Shown here piece after piece: positions 49,863-58,924 of a stretch of 64,000 bases of DNA. The translations under genes and the position numbers were made by a program. Source of the DNA: Chryseobacterium sp. Bi04 (GTDB lineage Bacteria > Bacteroidota > Bacteroidia > Flavobacteriales > Weeksellaceae); the NCBI RefSeq assembly GCF_918698085.1, contig NZ_CAKKLP010000015.1:62001-126000 (forward strand). The letters run 5' to 3'. Under the pieces are notes generated by a model. It saw only the letters and a program-made list of their open reading frames with translations. It had not been told where the DNA came from and searched no databases. Numbering within the stretch: the stretch's first letter is position 1; every line of letters begins with the position of its first letter.

Positions 49863-51065
49863 ATGATCAGTACATTACAAGAAAATGTGGCCATTACCCT
49901 GCCTGAAAACGGGTTGGAGGAAAAATTGAAACTCGCCAAAGAGGAAAACAGAAAATTAACTGTAAAATTAGGTTTTGACCCAACAGCCCCTGATTTGCAT
50001 TTGGGTCATGCGGTGGTGCTAAAAAAACTGAAACAGTTCCAGGACCTGGGGCATCAGATTGTGATTGTTGTAGGAAGTTTTACAGCAAGAATTGGTGACC
50101 CTACGGGGAAAAATAAGGCAAGAAAACCTTTAAGTTCTGAGGAAGTAGAACATAACGCGCAAACCTATATCAATCAGCTATCCAAAGTTATTGACGTTGA
50201 AAAAACAAAAATTGTCTTCAATTCTGACTGGCTGGACGCCCTTGATTTTTCAGAAGTTATTCAGCTGATGTCAAAAGTAACGGTTGCCCAGCTCATGCAT
50301 AGAAACGATTTCAGTAAAAGATTCACAGAAAACACCCCTATTGCTATGCATGAACTGGTATATCCCATTCTTCAGGGCTTTGATTCTGTAAAAATTGAAT
50401 GTGACATTGAAATGGGAGGAACGGATCAGCTTTTCAACTGTACTATGGGAAGGCAGCTCCAGGAAGTTCATCAGTTACCTGCACAAATTATCATCTGTAT
50501 GCCCCTGCTAAAAGGTCTTGATGGAAAAGAAAAGATGAGTAAATCTCTGAATAATACGATTGGACTTACAGATGAACCTAATGAAATGTTTGGGAAAACC
50601 ATGTCTATTCCAGATTCTTTGATTAATGAATTTATTGAACTCACCACAGATTTCTCACCGGAAGAAAAAGCTGTATTAACATCAAAGATAGAAAACGGAG
50701 AAAACCCAATGAATATAAAAAAGCTGATTGCCAGAAACATCATCAGTCAATACCACAATAAAGCTTCTGCCGAAAATGCAGAACTGTTCTTTAATCAGCA
50801 ATTTCAGAATAAGAATTTTGAGGAGAAAAGTTTTGAGCCTGTTTCAATTGCTATTGTGCTGAACCATCTTCAAAATAAGACGACTATTCTTGAACTCAGT
50901 CATCATCTAAAAAACAGTCTGAGTAAATCTGCTGTGCGGAGGCTCATCCAAAGCGGAGGTGTTCAGATCAATTCTGTCAAAATCATAGAACCGGATCAGG
51001 AAATTGAACTTTCAAAGGGATTTAAGATAAAAATAGGCAAGAGAAGCTTTTTTGAACTTGTATAA
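49863..51065 (+). CDS. tyrS: Tyrosyl-tRNA synthetase
   Basis: Charges tRNA-Tyr. 400 residues, class Ic. The HIGH motif is HLGH in FDPTAPDLHLGHAVVLKKL (near residue 45) and KMSKS is in KEKMSKSLNN. The C-terminal about 65 residues form an S4 RNA-binding domain (SKSAVRRLIQSGGVQINSVK). The signature matches the TyrZ-like branch. Its start is 20 bases after the T run of a strong terminator, so expression depends on read-through of the attenuator. Confidence 0.96.
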   Translation: MISTLQENVAITLPENGLEEKLKLAKEENRKLTVKLGFDPTAPDLHLGHAVVLKKLKQFQDLGHQIVIVVGSFTARIGDPTGKNKARKPLSSEEVEHNAQTYINQLSKVIDVEKTKIVFNSDWLDALDFSEVIQLMSKVTVAQLMHRNDFSKRFTENTPIAMHELVYPILQGFDSVKIECDIEMGGTDQLFNCTMGRQLQEVHQLPAQIIICMPLLKGLDGKEKMSKSLNNTIGLTDEPNEMFGKTMSIPDSLINEFIELTTDFSPEEKAVLTSKIENGENPMNIKKLIARNIISQYHNKASAENAELFFNQQFQNKNFEEKSFEPVSIAIVLNHLQNKTTILELSHHLKNSLSKSAVRRLIQSGGVQINSVKIIEPDQEIELSKGFKIKIGKRSFFELV

Positions 51066-51382
51066 GAATGGAAGCCGGAGACTGGGAGAGCAAAGACTTT
51101 ATAAAAATTTAAAAATAACTCAAATCCTTTGTATAAATAAATAACAGCATTACTTATTCCAGCCTTCTTCTTTCTCATCTTCAGTGTTAAATAATTTTTT
51201 TATGTTTCAGCTTCAGGTTTATTCAATATCTTAGTCCATTAAAGGCAATCATCAAACCTCGCCCAATGAAATTGCCCCACAAAACAGAATACATTCATAA
51301 TCCTGTAAGCTAAGGGGAAGATTCATTATGTATGAAAAAAAGAGACGGGATTGAAATAAGTTTTACTATTATAAGCTGATAC
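51066..51382. other. Gene-free spacer after tyrS
   Basis: 317 bases, no ORF. The first 25 bases (GGAAGCCGGAGACTGGGAGA) resemble the GGGAGCTAGAAG-type filler seen at about 38846, a sequence style that recurs between genes in Chryseobacterium. Nothing structured was found in the rest. Confidence 0.35.
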
Positions 51383-52147
51383 ATGGAAAGACATACTGCA
51401 ATTTACCTATTTAATAAGGCAAAAGCGGCCACAAATCTTTATGAAGATCTTCAGAGGTTATACCATACCCAAACATTCGGAGAATATATTGAAGACAGAA
51501 AAAAAGAACTGAATGATGATAAGATCAGCTATGACAGGATCCTGAAGACCGTAAGAAATGATATTAACAGCATTATGCCCCATGAGCTGCTTGAAATCAT
51601 CCTGTTCCTAAATCATCAAATATATCCGATGTTCTCCAATGATCCTTCGGAAGCAAGAGATGAATATTTTAAAACTTTATATCATCATTTGGGAATTACC
51701 CGGCTTTATCAGCTTCCTGGTACAAAAGCATCTACAGCCTATGTATATCAGTATGAAAACTATACTGATTTTTTTCCAATCGATAAGGTGGGAGATGGAA
51801 ATTGGGGTGCAAATATCCGGTCCGAAGATTTTCTGCATTTTAATGATTATCTGATTCTGATAGCAAAAAGAATCATTGAAAGTAGACTGTGTAATGAGGA
51901 CATAACCAAAGAAGAGGAAATAATCATCAACACAATTAAAACTGAAAACCAGGACAATGCTCTCCTATCTGAGATCATCGGGCAGGAACTGGAATTTCTT
52001 ACAAAAGTATTTTATCCCAATGACAGAAGTCCTTATACCCAGACAGTATACCATGCTTATGCTTTCTTAAAACAATCTATAGAAATGAGATCAAAAATCA
52101 ACATACAAAAAAATCCAAGAATTATCATTTCAGATTCTTATTATTAA
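51383..52147 (+). CDS. Hypothetical protein, 254 aa
   Basis: A soluble, helical and acidic protein starting MERHTAIYLFNKAKAATNLY. I find no motif or family. The coding frame is clean and flanked by spacers on both sides. Function unknown. Confidence 0.6.
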   Translation: MERHTAIYLFNKAKAATNLYEDLQRLYHTQTFGEYIEDRKKELNDDKISYDRILKTVRNDINSIMPHELLEIILFLNHQIYPMFSNDPSEARDEYFKTLYHHLGITRLYQLPGTKASTAYVYQYENYTDFFPIDKVGDGNWGANIRSEDFLHFNDYLILIAKRIIESRLCNEDITKEEEIIINTIKTENQDNALLSEIIGQELEFLTKVFYPNDRSPYTQTVYHAYAFLKQSIEMRSKINIQKNPRIIISDSYY

Positions 52148-52277
52148 CACTGGAAGAGTAAGACCTGGAAACATTATCCGGCCGTTCACTTCTCAGTCAT
52201 TTGTTTGAAATAAAATAAGACAGCCAAACTTTAGGCTCTATAAAATTAATCCGGTTCAACATTAGAATTCACAAACT

Positions 52278-52715
52278 ATGAATACTCCATTTACTTATCA
52301 AAAAGCTACGGAAAACGATCTTGATTATCTGCTTGACCTTAGAATAAAAACAATGGTTCCCCATTATGCAGATTCGGGTCTTCCCACAGACCGGGAATCT
52401 GCTCTTAAAAGGATTCTTTATGAGTTTGATAAAGCTTATATCATTTTTCTGGATCAACATCCCGTTGGGCTCTTAAAAATCAACAGGGCAGCTGAGAAAA
52501 CAGAAGTTCTCCAGCTTCAGATTGATCCCGAATTGCAAGGCCGTGGATTGGGAAGAAGAATTTTAAAAAATATTCTTGATGAAGCTTCGGAAACAGGAAA
52601 AACGGTCTCATTAAGTGTTTTAAAGACCAATAAGGCTCAGCATCTTTATTCCAGTTTAGGCTTTAAAACAGTAGGGGAAGATGAGCATTCCTATTTCATG
52701 GAAGTTGGAAATTAA
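52278..52715 (+). CDS. GNAT-family acetyltransferase
   Basis: 145 residues. The acetyl-CoA loop reads QIDPELQGRGLGRRILKNIL (Q-x-x-G-x-G/A), and LYSSLGFKTVGEDEHSYFM is the usual C-terminal hydrophobic turn. It begins FTYQKATENDLDYLLDLRIK. It stands alone. The acceptor substrate is unknown. Confidence 0.9.
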   Translation: MNTPFTYQKATENDLDYLLDLRIKTMVPHYADSGLPTDRESALKRILYEFDKAYIIFLDQHPVGLLKINRAAEKTEVLQLQIDPELQGRGLGRRILKNILDEASETGKTVSLSVLKTNKAQHLYSSLGFKTVGEDEHSYFMEVGN

Positions 52716-52818
52716 GAGATGAAATTACCGGGAAGCAATCAAAAACAAAAAAACTTTAACGTAGGCATGGGAAATCGTGTATGATTCTATGTATTAAGAT
52801 TGCTTCATTTTGTTTGCA

Positions 52819-54330
52819 TTACTGATTGGCCATCGTTACATACATCAACCGTCCCCCTTCATCAGCAGACAACAGTATTTTTTTTCCATCCGTAAGTTCC
52901 ACCATAGAACCCGGCGGAATCTCTTTCTGTTCTGAGATATCTTTCATACCGGGTAAACTTTGATTTACCAATACCCATTTCCCCTGATGGAAAGTAAAAT
53001 ATCCTGCAGGCATTTTATCCTGCATGGTAAGGTTTTCATTTCGGATGACCTTTCTGGAAACATGCCATTTGAATAAGTACTGGTTGTGATAAACCATCAG
53101 TCTGTGGTTTTCGGGCTTCCAAACCTCATCATCAAACTTAAAATACAAATCTAAAACAGGCAGGCTTCCCTGATGAGGGGTTCCACAGAATGGGCACCTA
53201 GGAACACTCGTATTATCAAAGACATACCATTTTTCTGTACAGACAGGATTATGACAAGGCTGTATTAAATCTACTGTTTTCAGTAAAGCTGTTTCCCATT
53301 CATTAGCTGTAGGACGTCTGATAGGATCGTGTAATCCATCCACAAATGCTTTTTTAAACAGATCGGAAAGATAAGGTCCAACAATGGTATAAGGTATATT
53401 TTCAGGATCTCCCCAGAAAGCCTCCCATTTTCTCAGCTGATCGGTTTTCACATGATTGGTAGGATCTTCGGGATGTTCCACAAACATTGCTTTTTCACCC
53501 ATCGACAGTATTTCATCTTTTTCGGAATCCAGATCCCATATTTTCCCTCCACGCAGCGGATGCCTTCTTAAAAGGTACATATAAATCAGGGTTGCAAGAG
53601 CATGAAGATCTGTTTTCTGGTTGGGTAAATACCTATCCGGATCGGTAAGGTTCAAATGCTGTGTTTTTAAAACTTCAGGGGCAATAAAATCTGCTGTCCC
53701 GATAACTTCAGGTGGAAATAACTTAGGAACTACAAGACCATCTATATCAATAATACAGGCTGATTTTGTAACCGGGTCCACCAAAATATTATTGTAAGAA
53801 AGATCGGAATGGGCCAGCCCCATCTGATGCAGCTTTTTAACACCGCGGCTGATATTGATAGCAATCTGAAAGTAGCTCAGCCAATCTCCAAGTTCAGACT
53901 GGTCAAGCCTTAACGGATATTGATGGTTACGGAACATAGGTGCCGTAAACCATTTTCCTACTTTATCCTGACCCAGGATATTATCTGAACCTACATATCC
54001 TTTAGCAAAGAAGAATTTCTTATTATAAACCGGGACAATAATCCCCGTCAGTTTATTTTTTTCAACAATATCATACGGCCATCTGAATATTTCGTTCAGA
54101 AAATATTCCGCAGCATTTCCGTTCTGTATATTCTTCAAATACGTAGAAACAATTCTTATGATCCTTTCTTTCTGTCCTTCATCCAGCGGACTCCGGTAAA
54201 AAGCCACCACATATTCCTTGTCAGGAGAGAAGTAGACATCTTTCACTCCACCCCGGATGGGGCTTTCGTCAATATATTCATAAGTTTTGGCTGTGTCTAA
54301 AACAGAAACAACCTTAATTGTTTTTTTCAT
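52819..54330 (-). CDS. Ser/Thr protein-kinase-like protein of a TerY-P triad
   Basis: 503 residues. The kinase lobe shows VVAFYR near residue 41 (the Lys of the usual VAxK is not clear), the catalytic loop HSDLSYNN at 174-181 and DIDG at 195-198 in place of DFG, plus the APE-like IAPEVLKT. A zinc-ribbon-like pair follows (CHNPVC near 367, CPFCG near 386), then a beta-rich tail. It is the last gene of the Ter operon, six bases after the PP2C gene, matching the kinase arm of TerY-P triads described by comparative genomics. Confidence 0.85.
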   Translation of the reverse strand: MKKTIKVVSVLDTAKTYEYIDESPIRGGVKDVYFSPDKEYVVAFYRSPLDEGQKERIIRIVSTYLKNIQNGNAAEYFLNEIFRWPYDIVEKNKLTGIIVPVYNKKFFFAKGYVGSDNILGQDKVGKWFTAPMFRNHQYPLRLDQSELGDWLSYFQIAINISRGVKKLHQMGLAHSDLSYNNILVDPVTKSACIIDIDGLVVPKLFPPEVIGTADFIAPEVLKTQHLNLTDPDRYLPNQKTDLHALATLIYMYLLRRHPLRGGKIWDLDSEKDEILSMGEKAMFVEHPEDPTNHVKTDQLRKWEAFWGDPENIPYTIVGPYLSDLFKKAFVDGLHDPIRRPTANEWETALLKTVDLIQPCHNPVCTEKWYVFDNTSVPRCPFCGTPHQGSLPVLDLYFKFDDEVWKPENHRLMVYHNQYLFKWHVSRKVIRNENLTMQDKMPAGYFTFHQGKWVLVNQSLPGMKDISEQKEIPPGSMVELTDGKKILLSADEGGRLMYVTMANQ

Positions 54331-54336
54331 ACTTTA

Positions 54337-55605
54337 TTAATAGATTATGGCCAAAGTGCGGTCATCATGGTTTCCTCTGCTCCAGAAATCCGTCCAGGTC
54401 AAAAGCTGTTTATCAATCTCTTCATCATTGATAAAATCTACCTTTGCCTGGTCATCATTGTTTCCATTCAGATCATTAAAGAATGCTTTCCAGCTTTTGA
54501 TATCTTCCAGTTTATGTTCTGTGACAAATTTAGGATCATAGATACCGTCCGTCATCAGAGTAAGAAAGGAAAAATCTTCCACACAGGTGATTGTAAAGCG
54601 TGATGCCATCTGATCATTAAAAATTTCTTTCATCGTGATAAAGCGGGTACCCCCACTGAACTCACCCACATCCATTGAATTCAGAAGCTTTACTTCTGAA
54701 AAATCTTTACTGATAATGTTAATCGGGCAGTCTCCTACTCCAAAACTCAGAATAACATAGCCAAATGCAAATTTTTTGGCCAGCGTAAAAATCAATGTGG
54801 TATGAAGATCATTGACTGACAGACTATTTGCTATAGCCGTTTTTTCTAAAGTCTGATAAACCTCCACTACACTTTCATATAAATATCTTACTATATTTTG
54901 TCTGGCCTCATCTTTCCTCTCCTGGGAATATCCAGCTTCATAGATTATCCTGACATTTTTTTCAATCTCACAGATTATTTCCTGTGTGCTGAAAAATATA
55001 TTCACCGAACTAACCGCTAATCTGGATCCTTCCCTGGCAGCTTTTGCTGAACCCGCCCCATCTGCAACAGATACAATATTCCAGGATGAAGGAAGTTCAT
55101 TTACGGCAAAATCATCATCCCTGAATTTCCCTTCATGGGCATGGGAGCGGCCTCGTTTAGAAACCACAACAATTTTTTTGTCTAAAAAGTTATCTTTACA
55201 GGAAGTCTCATCCGGTTTAGGAAAATCAGCATCTTGAGCACTGGGAATATTTTTCCACAAATCTTTGGGATCAGCATTCACAAGCAACTGTATTTGTTTT
55301 GTCTCTATACTTTTTCCATCATGGATATGAGAAAACTGGATCTCTAAATGATATACATTACCGGTTTCCGGGGTTCCTGATAGGATATTGTTTTCAAAAA
55401 CAAGTCCCGTTCCTTCAAGGTTTCCTATATTTTTAATCTTAATATTCGGAAAGTCTGTCAGATCAAAGATGAATTCATAAAACTGTTTTGAAATAGCATT
55501 TTTCAGTCCCCAATGAGCCTCTTTAAATTCCTCTTTTTCTTGATCAATGATCGTTTTTTCCATGGCTTTTTTGGGGGTTCCAAAATAAATTTTAGGTATT
55601 TTCAT
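54337..55605 (-). CDS. PP2C-type Ser/Thr phosphatase of a TerY-P triad
   Basis: About 422 residues from the ATG at 55605 (MKIPKIYFGTPKK); the ATG at 55623 adds six. The first about 130 residues are an Ig-like domain (FVFENNILSGTPETGNVYHL-like cadherin/putative-Ig repeat). The PP2C domain follows with metal residues in FRDDDFAVNE, VSVADGAGSAKAAREGS and LMTDGIYD, and ends NHDDRTLAIIY, all expected for PPM enzymes. It should counter the kinase encoded six bases downstream. Confidence 0.87.
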   Translation of the reverse strand: MKIPKIYFGTPKKAMEKTIIDQEKEEFKEAHWGLKNAISKQFYEFIFDLTDFPNIKIKNIGNLEGTGLVFENNILSGTPETGNVYHLEIQFSHIHDGKSIETKQIQLLVNADPKDLWKNIPSAQDADFPKPDETSCKDNFLDKKIVVVSKRGRSHAHEGKFRDDDFAVNELPSSWNIVSVADGAGSAKAAREGSRLAVSSVNIFFSTQEIICEIEKNVRIIYEAGYSQERKDEARQNIVRYLYESVVEVYQTLEKTAIANSLSVNDLHTTLIFTLAKKFAFGYVILSFGVGDCPINIISKDFSEVKLLNSMDVGEFSGGTRFITMKEIFNDQMASRFTITCVEDFSFLTLMTDGIYDPKFVTEHKLEDIKSWKAFFNDLNGNNDDQAKVDFINDEEIDKQLLTWTDFWSRGNHDDRTLAIIY

Positions 55606-55689
55606 GCGTTCTGTATCCAGCAATTATTACTATAATTTTATCCTTTGTTTTCTAAGCCGAGTAATGGATCATTTTTCATCTCAGTCTCG

Positions 55690-56733
55690 CTATCCCAGTG
55701 TTCTGTTAATATCGAAACCTTCACTGGAAAACCCATAATAATCCGATGTTCCACACCATGGGCATTTATTATATCCTTCTCCCGGCAGACAGTGGATACC
55801 ACCACAGGAACACGTGGCCAGCGCAATAGGATTAGCACAATGAGGACATGAAGTTCCTCCCTGTAATTCTTCTATGGAAATCTTCAGCCTATTTTTCTGA
55901 GAAGAAGAAAGCCTGAAATACGCTTTTTCATCAATTTTATAGGCTCCGTCCAATTTGTAATATCTCGTGGACATTCCGGGTATTCCTGATGCTGCAAATG
56001 TTTTTTTAAACTTCATCAGATACAGCTTTTCTGTTTCTGAGCATTTACCGTTCAGCACCACAAAATTATTATCAGGAAACTTTTGTTCCATTTCGGGATC
56101 TACCTTTTCTAAAATAACAGAATCTATCTTGGAAAGATTAATTCCTTCTTTCTTAGCTTCAGTAACACTCTGGCTGGTTGTTTTAATGGAATCTGTCACC
56201 CATTTGAAAAACTCTTTATAAGAGTTTTCATCTGTATTATTAAACAATAAGACGTTCTCTGCTAAGGAACCCAGCAGTTTGTAGTTGGTATTCTCGCCTA
56301 TAGAAACAGCAATGGTATTAGCTTTTCCACTGTATTTGATATTCCATCTTTCAATGGCTTTAGTGGCATCATCAGTCGGTACTCCGTCTGTGAATAAAAA
56401 AACAATAGGCTTCCAGTCTCCTTTCCTGTCATACGTTGTTTTCACAATATCCCGGTCTATACAATCCATTATTTTAATAAGGCCCTGGGATAAGGATGTC
56501 CCGCTTCCGATGGGTATTTTTGGAGGATAAAAACTGATGATATCCTGAAGGGGTGTAATCACCTCAGCTTCACCGGCAAAACCTACCACTGAAATATAAA
56601 CAGTTTCCAGCGAGTAAGGATCTTTTTTCAATTCTCTGACAATATTGGCGATACCTTCCTGTACCTGCTCAATAGGCTCTCCTACCATAGATTCGGAGAT
56701 ATCTACTAAAAAATAAATAGGCAGTCTTCTCAT
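55690..56733 (-). CDS. terY: TerY: VWA domain with C-terminal zinc ribbon
   Basis: 347 residues. The von Willebrand A fold has its metal (MIDAS) motif DISES at residues 11-15, a Thr in the GSGTSLSQGL segment, and Asp in FTDGVPTDD. The C-terminal about 55 residues are the TerY-C metal-binding domain with CPHC, CSCGG and CPWCG. TerY proteins are metal-dependent adaptors in tellurite/chemical-stress operons. The gene sits between another VWA gene and the PP2C gene. Confidence 0.9.
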   Translation of the reverse strand: MRRLPIYFLVDISESMVGEPIEQVQEGIANIVRELKKDPYSLETVYISVVGFAGEAEVITPLQDIISFYPPKIPIGSGTSLSQGLIKIMDCIDRDIVKTTYDRKGDWKPIVFLFTDGVPTDDATKAIERWNIKYSGKANTIAVSIGENTNYKLLGSLAENVLLFNNTDENSYKEFFKWVTDSIKTTSQSVTEAKKEGINLSKIDSVILEKVDPEMEQKFPDNNFVVLNGKCSETEKLYLMKFKKTFAASGIPGMSTRYYKLDGAYKIDEKAYFRLSSSQKNRLKISIEELQGGTSCPHCANPIALATCSCGGIHCLPGEGYNKCPWCGTSDYYGFSSEGFDINRTLG

Positions 56734-56750
56734 GATCGTAAAGCCAGTTT

Positions 56751-57389
56751 TTAAATAATAATATTAAGTTCAGACGGTGGCGGTGGAAGTGTTATATTTT
56801 CTCCTGTACTTTGTGAGTGCCCACCCTGTGTAATGGACGAGCTTACCCATTTGAAAAAAGAGGAAAGTGTAATGGCATCTGTAGCATCCAGCTTTACCAC
56901 ATGATCGGTAAGTTCTTTAAGATACTGTTCGTCTGCTTTTGGGCCTGCCGCGCAGCCTACAATAGCCCCAAAATCAAGACCTTTGATCACAGGGATCATC
57001 TGCCTGTATTTCTGGATATCTGAAGGTTTCCCATCGGTAAATATGAAAAGCAGAGGCTGCCAATCCCCTTTCTCCTCAGAAGTTGCTTTTATCAGATCTC
57101 TCTGAACGAGCTCCGAAACCATTTCCAAGGCAGCTCCTGTATGGGTTGGCCCGCTATCCGGACAGGTAATTTCCATAGGATAGAAGCTGGCAAGGTCCAC
57201 CAGTGGAACATTATTTTTAACTTCTCTATCAAAAGTAATAACACTAAGATGAAGGCTCTCCATCGCTTGCGGATCTGCACGGAGCATACTGATAAGCCCA
57301 TTGAATCCGTTATTCAGGGCCTGAATTGGCTCTCCGTTCATAGAACCTGAGGTATCCAGTAAAAAATAGGCTAATAGTCTTCTGGTCAT
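56751..57389 (-). CDS. VWA-domain protein (TerY-like, no zinc tail)
   Basis: 212 residues from the ATG at 57389 (MTRRLLAYFLLDTSGSMNG); the longer ORF from 57452 reads through the hairpin at 57412-57448 and is not credible. MIDAS DTSGS at 12-16, SGPTHTGAAL and FTDGKPSD complete the site. It lacks the zinc ribbon of its downstream paralogue. It is probably a paired partner of TerY. Confidence 0.88.
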   Translation of the reverse strand: MTRRLLAYFLLDTSGSMNGEPIQALNNGFNGLISMLRADPQAMESLHLSVITFDREVKNNVPLVDLASFYPMEITCPDSGPTHTGAALEMVSELVQRDLIKATSEEKGDWQPLLFIFTDGKPSDIQKYRQMIPVIKGLDFGAIVGCAAGPKADEQYLKELTDHVVKLDATDAITLSSFFKWVSSSITQGGHSQSTGENITLPPPPSELNIII

Positions 57390-57411
57390 TATAAGACAAG
57401 TATTAATTGGT

Positions 57412-57448
57412 ATGCCGGCTTGGAAGTCTCCGACTTCCAAGCCGGCAT
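57412..57448 (-). repeat. 17-bp perfect hairpin inside the Ter operon
   Basis: ATGCCGGCTTGGAAGTC (57412-57428) and its exact complement (57432-57448) around TCC. It lies between terD and the VWA gene. No T run follows on the minus strand, so it is not a normal terminator; it may protect or process mRNA, or be a REP-like repeat. Confidence 0.8.
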
Positions 57449-57476
57449 TCATCGTTATGGTTAATAGAAATAAAGT

Positions 57477-58151
57477 CTAGTTTGGGTAGGCGTACTGCTG
57501 TCTCAGGATATCAATAAAATTATCCGTCTGGTGTGGTTCTCCCACTGCCCGGAATTTCCAGTCGCCATTATGAAGGTATGCTTCTGCAAAAACCATAGCA
57601 CACATTCCGTTCATGCTTGAATCTCCGGATAAACTATATTTTGTAATCTCTTTCCCTGAAGCATCTACAGCACGGATAAATGCATTGTCAATCATCCCGA
57701 AATGCTGGTTATTGCTTCTCCCCTGATAGATGGTAACTACAAAAACAATTTTCTGATAACTTTGATCCAGCTGATCCAGTTTAACGATGATCTGTTCATC
57801 ATCCCCATCCCCGGCGCCTGTTCTGTTGTCTCCGGTTAGCCATACATTCCCACTTGGATGCTGCATGGAATTAAAGAAGACCACATCTCCCTGATAAAGC
57901 CCCATCTGTCTTCCGTCATTGGTTTGGACTGTTCTTCCAAGATTGGCTACTTTTCCGTTTCCGTCTAAAAGGAAGGCTACTGCATCAAGATCATATTCAG
58001 CTTCTTTATTAAACAGTTTTCCAAATAAACCTCCTTGTTTTCTTACATCCCACCCCAACCCTATCGTAACTTTCGAAAGGTCATAAATACTTTCTCCGCG
58101 GTCATTTTTCCTTAAATCAATGGTCTGACCTTTCTGTAAATTAATTGCCAT
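57477..58151 (-). CDS. terD: TerD-family protein
   Basis: 224 residues of the TerD calcium-binding beta-sandwich family. It begins MAINLQKGQTIDLRKNDRGE; the acidic loops AEYDLDAVAFLLDGNGKV and TGAGDGDDEQI are the Ca2+ sites, and FVVTIYQGRSNNQHFGMIDNAFIRA is family-typical. It is slightly longer than TerD (about 190) because of an insert with GLFGKLFNKEA. TerD proteins act in tellurite, phage and chemical-stress response. The paralogue at 58178 starts with the same MAINLQKGQ. Confidence 0.93.
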   Translation of the reverse strand: MAINLQKGQTIDLRKNDRGESIYDLSKVTIGLGWDVRKQGGLFGKLFNKEAEYDLDAVAFLLDGNGKVANLGRTVQTNDGRQMGLYQGDVVFFNSMQHPSGNVWLTGDNRTGAGDGDDEQIIVKLDQLDQSYQKIVFVVTIYQGRSNNQHFGMIDNAFIRAVDASGKEITKYSLSGDSSMNGMCAMVFAEAYLHNGDWKFRAVGEPHQTDNFIDILRQQYAYPN

Positions 58152-58177
58152 AGTTATCGTTTTGTATATTTGATCGT

Positions 58178-58753
58178 TTATTTAATGATCTGTCCTTTAT
58201 AATATTTTTCAAGGAAGAAACCTAAATCTGCTCTGTAGCCTATTCCGGATGCTTCAAATTTCCAGCTACCATTTCTTTTATACAGTCTTCCGAACTCAAC
58301 CCCTGTTTCAATAGAGAAATCTTCATCCAGTTCATATTTTGCAATTTCCTGGCTGTTATTATTATCTACCACTCTGATGTATGAATTTCTTACCTGTCCG
58401 AAATTCTGCTTTCGTCTTTCAAAATCCTCTATCGTTACTACAAAAAGGATTTCTTCCACTCTTGAATCTACCTTTTCAAGATCTATAACAATGGCTTCGT
58501 CATCGTCTCCATCGCTGTTTTTACCGTTTGGATCATCACCGGTGTGCAGTAAAGCCCCATCCGGGGATTGTAGATTATTATAAAAAACAAAATATTCTTC
58601 GCTTACTAATTTTCTGTCGGAATCAATCATAATGGCAGAAGCATCCAGGTCAAAGTCATAGCCTGTTCCTTCATTCGGGTCCCATCCTAATCCTATTGTC
58701 ATTTTGGTCAGCCCCAGTTCAATCTTTTGTCCTTTCTGTAAATTAATTGCCAT
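58178..58753 (-). CDS. terD: TerD-family protein, first gene of the Ter operon
   Basis: 191 residues, the standard TerD/TerE length. Ca2+-site loops are YDFDLDASAIMIDSDRK and KNSDGDDDEAIVID; FVVTIEDFERRKQNFGQVRNSYIRV and the C-terminal GWxF-like SWKFEASGIGY complete the family pattern. It is the first gene of the leftward operon; TAAATTTG on the minus strand (58811-58818) is its likely -7 element. Assignment to TerD versus TerE/TerZ is arbitrary. Confidence 0.93.
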   Translation of the reverse strand: MAINLQKGQKIELGLTKMTIGLGWDPNEGTGYDFDLDASAIMIDSDRKLVSEEYFVFYNNLQSPDGALLHTGDDPNGKNSDGDDDEAIVIDLEKVDSRVEEILFVVTIEDFERRKQNFGQVRNSYIRVVDNNNSQEIAKYELDEDFSIETGVEFGRLYKRNGSWKFEASGIGYRADLGFFLEKYYKGQIIK

Positions 58754-58810
58754 AATGTATTATGTTATAAATTATTTTTGCCTTAAGTTAAATTTGATTT
58801 ATGACCTGAC

Positions 58811-58818
58811 CAAATTTA
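58811..58818 (-). promoter_or_regulatory. -7 promoter element of the Ter operon
   Basis: Minus strand TAAATTTG, matching TAnnTTTG, 58 bases before the first TerD ATG. A small hairpin (CTACAC/GTGTAG, 58841-58856) lies just upstream. Confidence 0.45.
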
Positions 58819-58868
58819 TTTATAAAAAATAATCTGTACACTACACCTTCGTGTAGTAGAATTCCACA

Positions 58869-58897
58869 AAAAAAGTCCAATTTTTCAATTGAACTTT
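58869..58897 (-). terminator. Terminator after the flippase-like gene
   Basis: Minus strand AAGTTCAATT, loop, AATTGGACTT, then a T run; one mismatch in the stem. Confidence 0.65.
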
Positions 58898-58924
58898 ATA
58901 TGGTGTATTCTGTAAAATTTATTT

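Noticed and set aside
52732..52806. Inverted repeat GAAGCAATC/GATTGCTTC between convergent genes.
   Set aside because: 57-base loop and no T run next to either arm; too weak to call a terminator.
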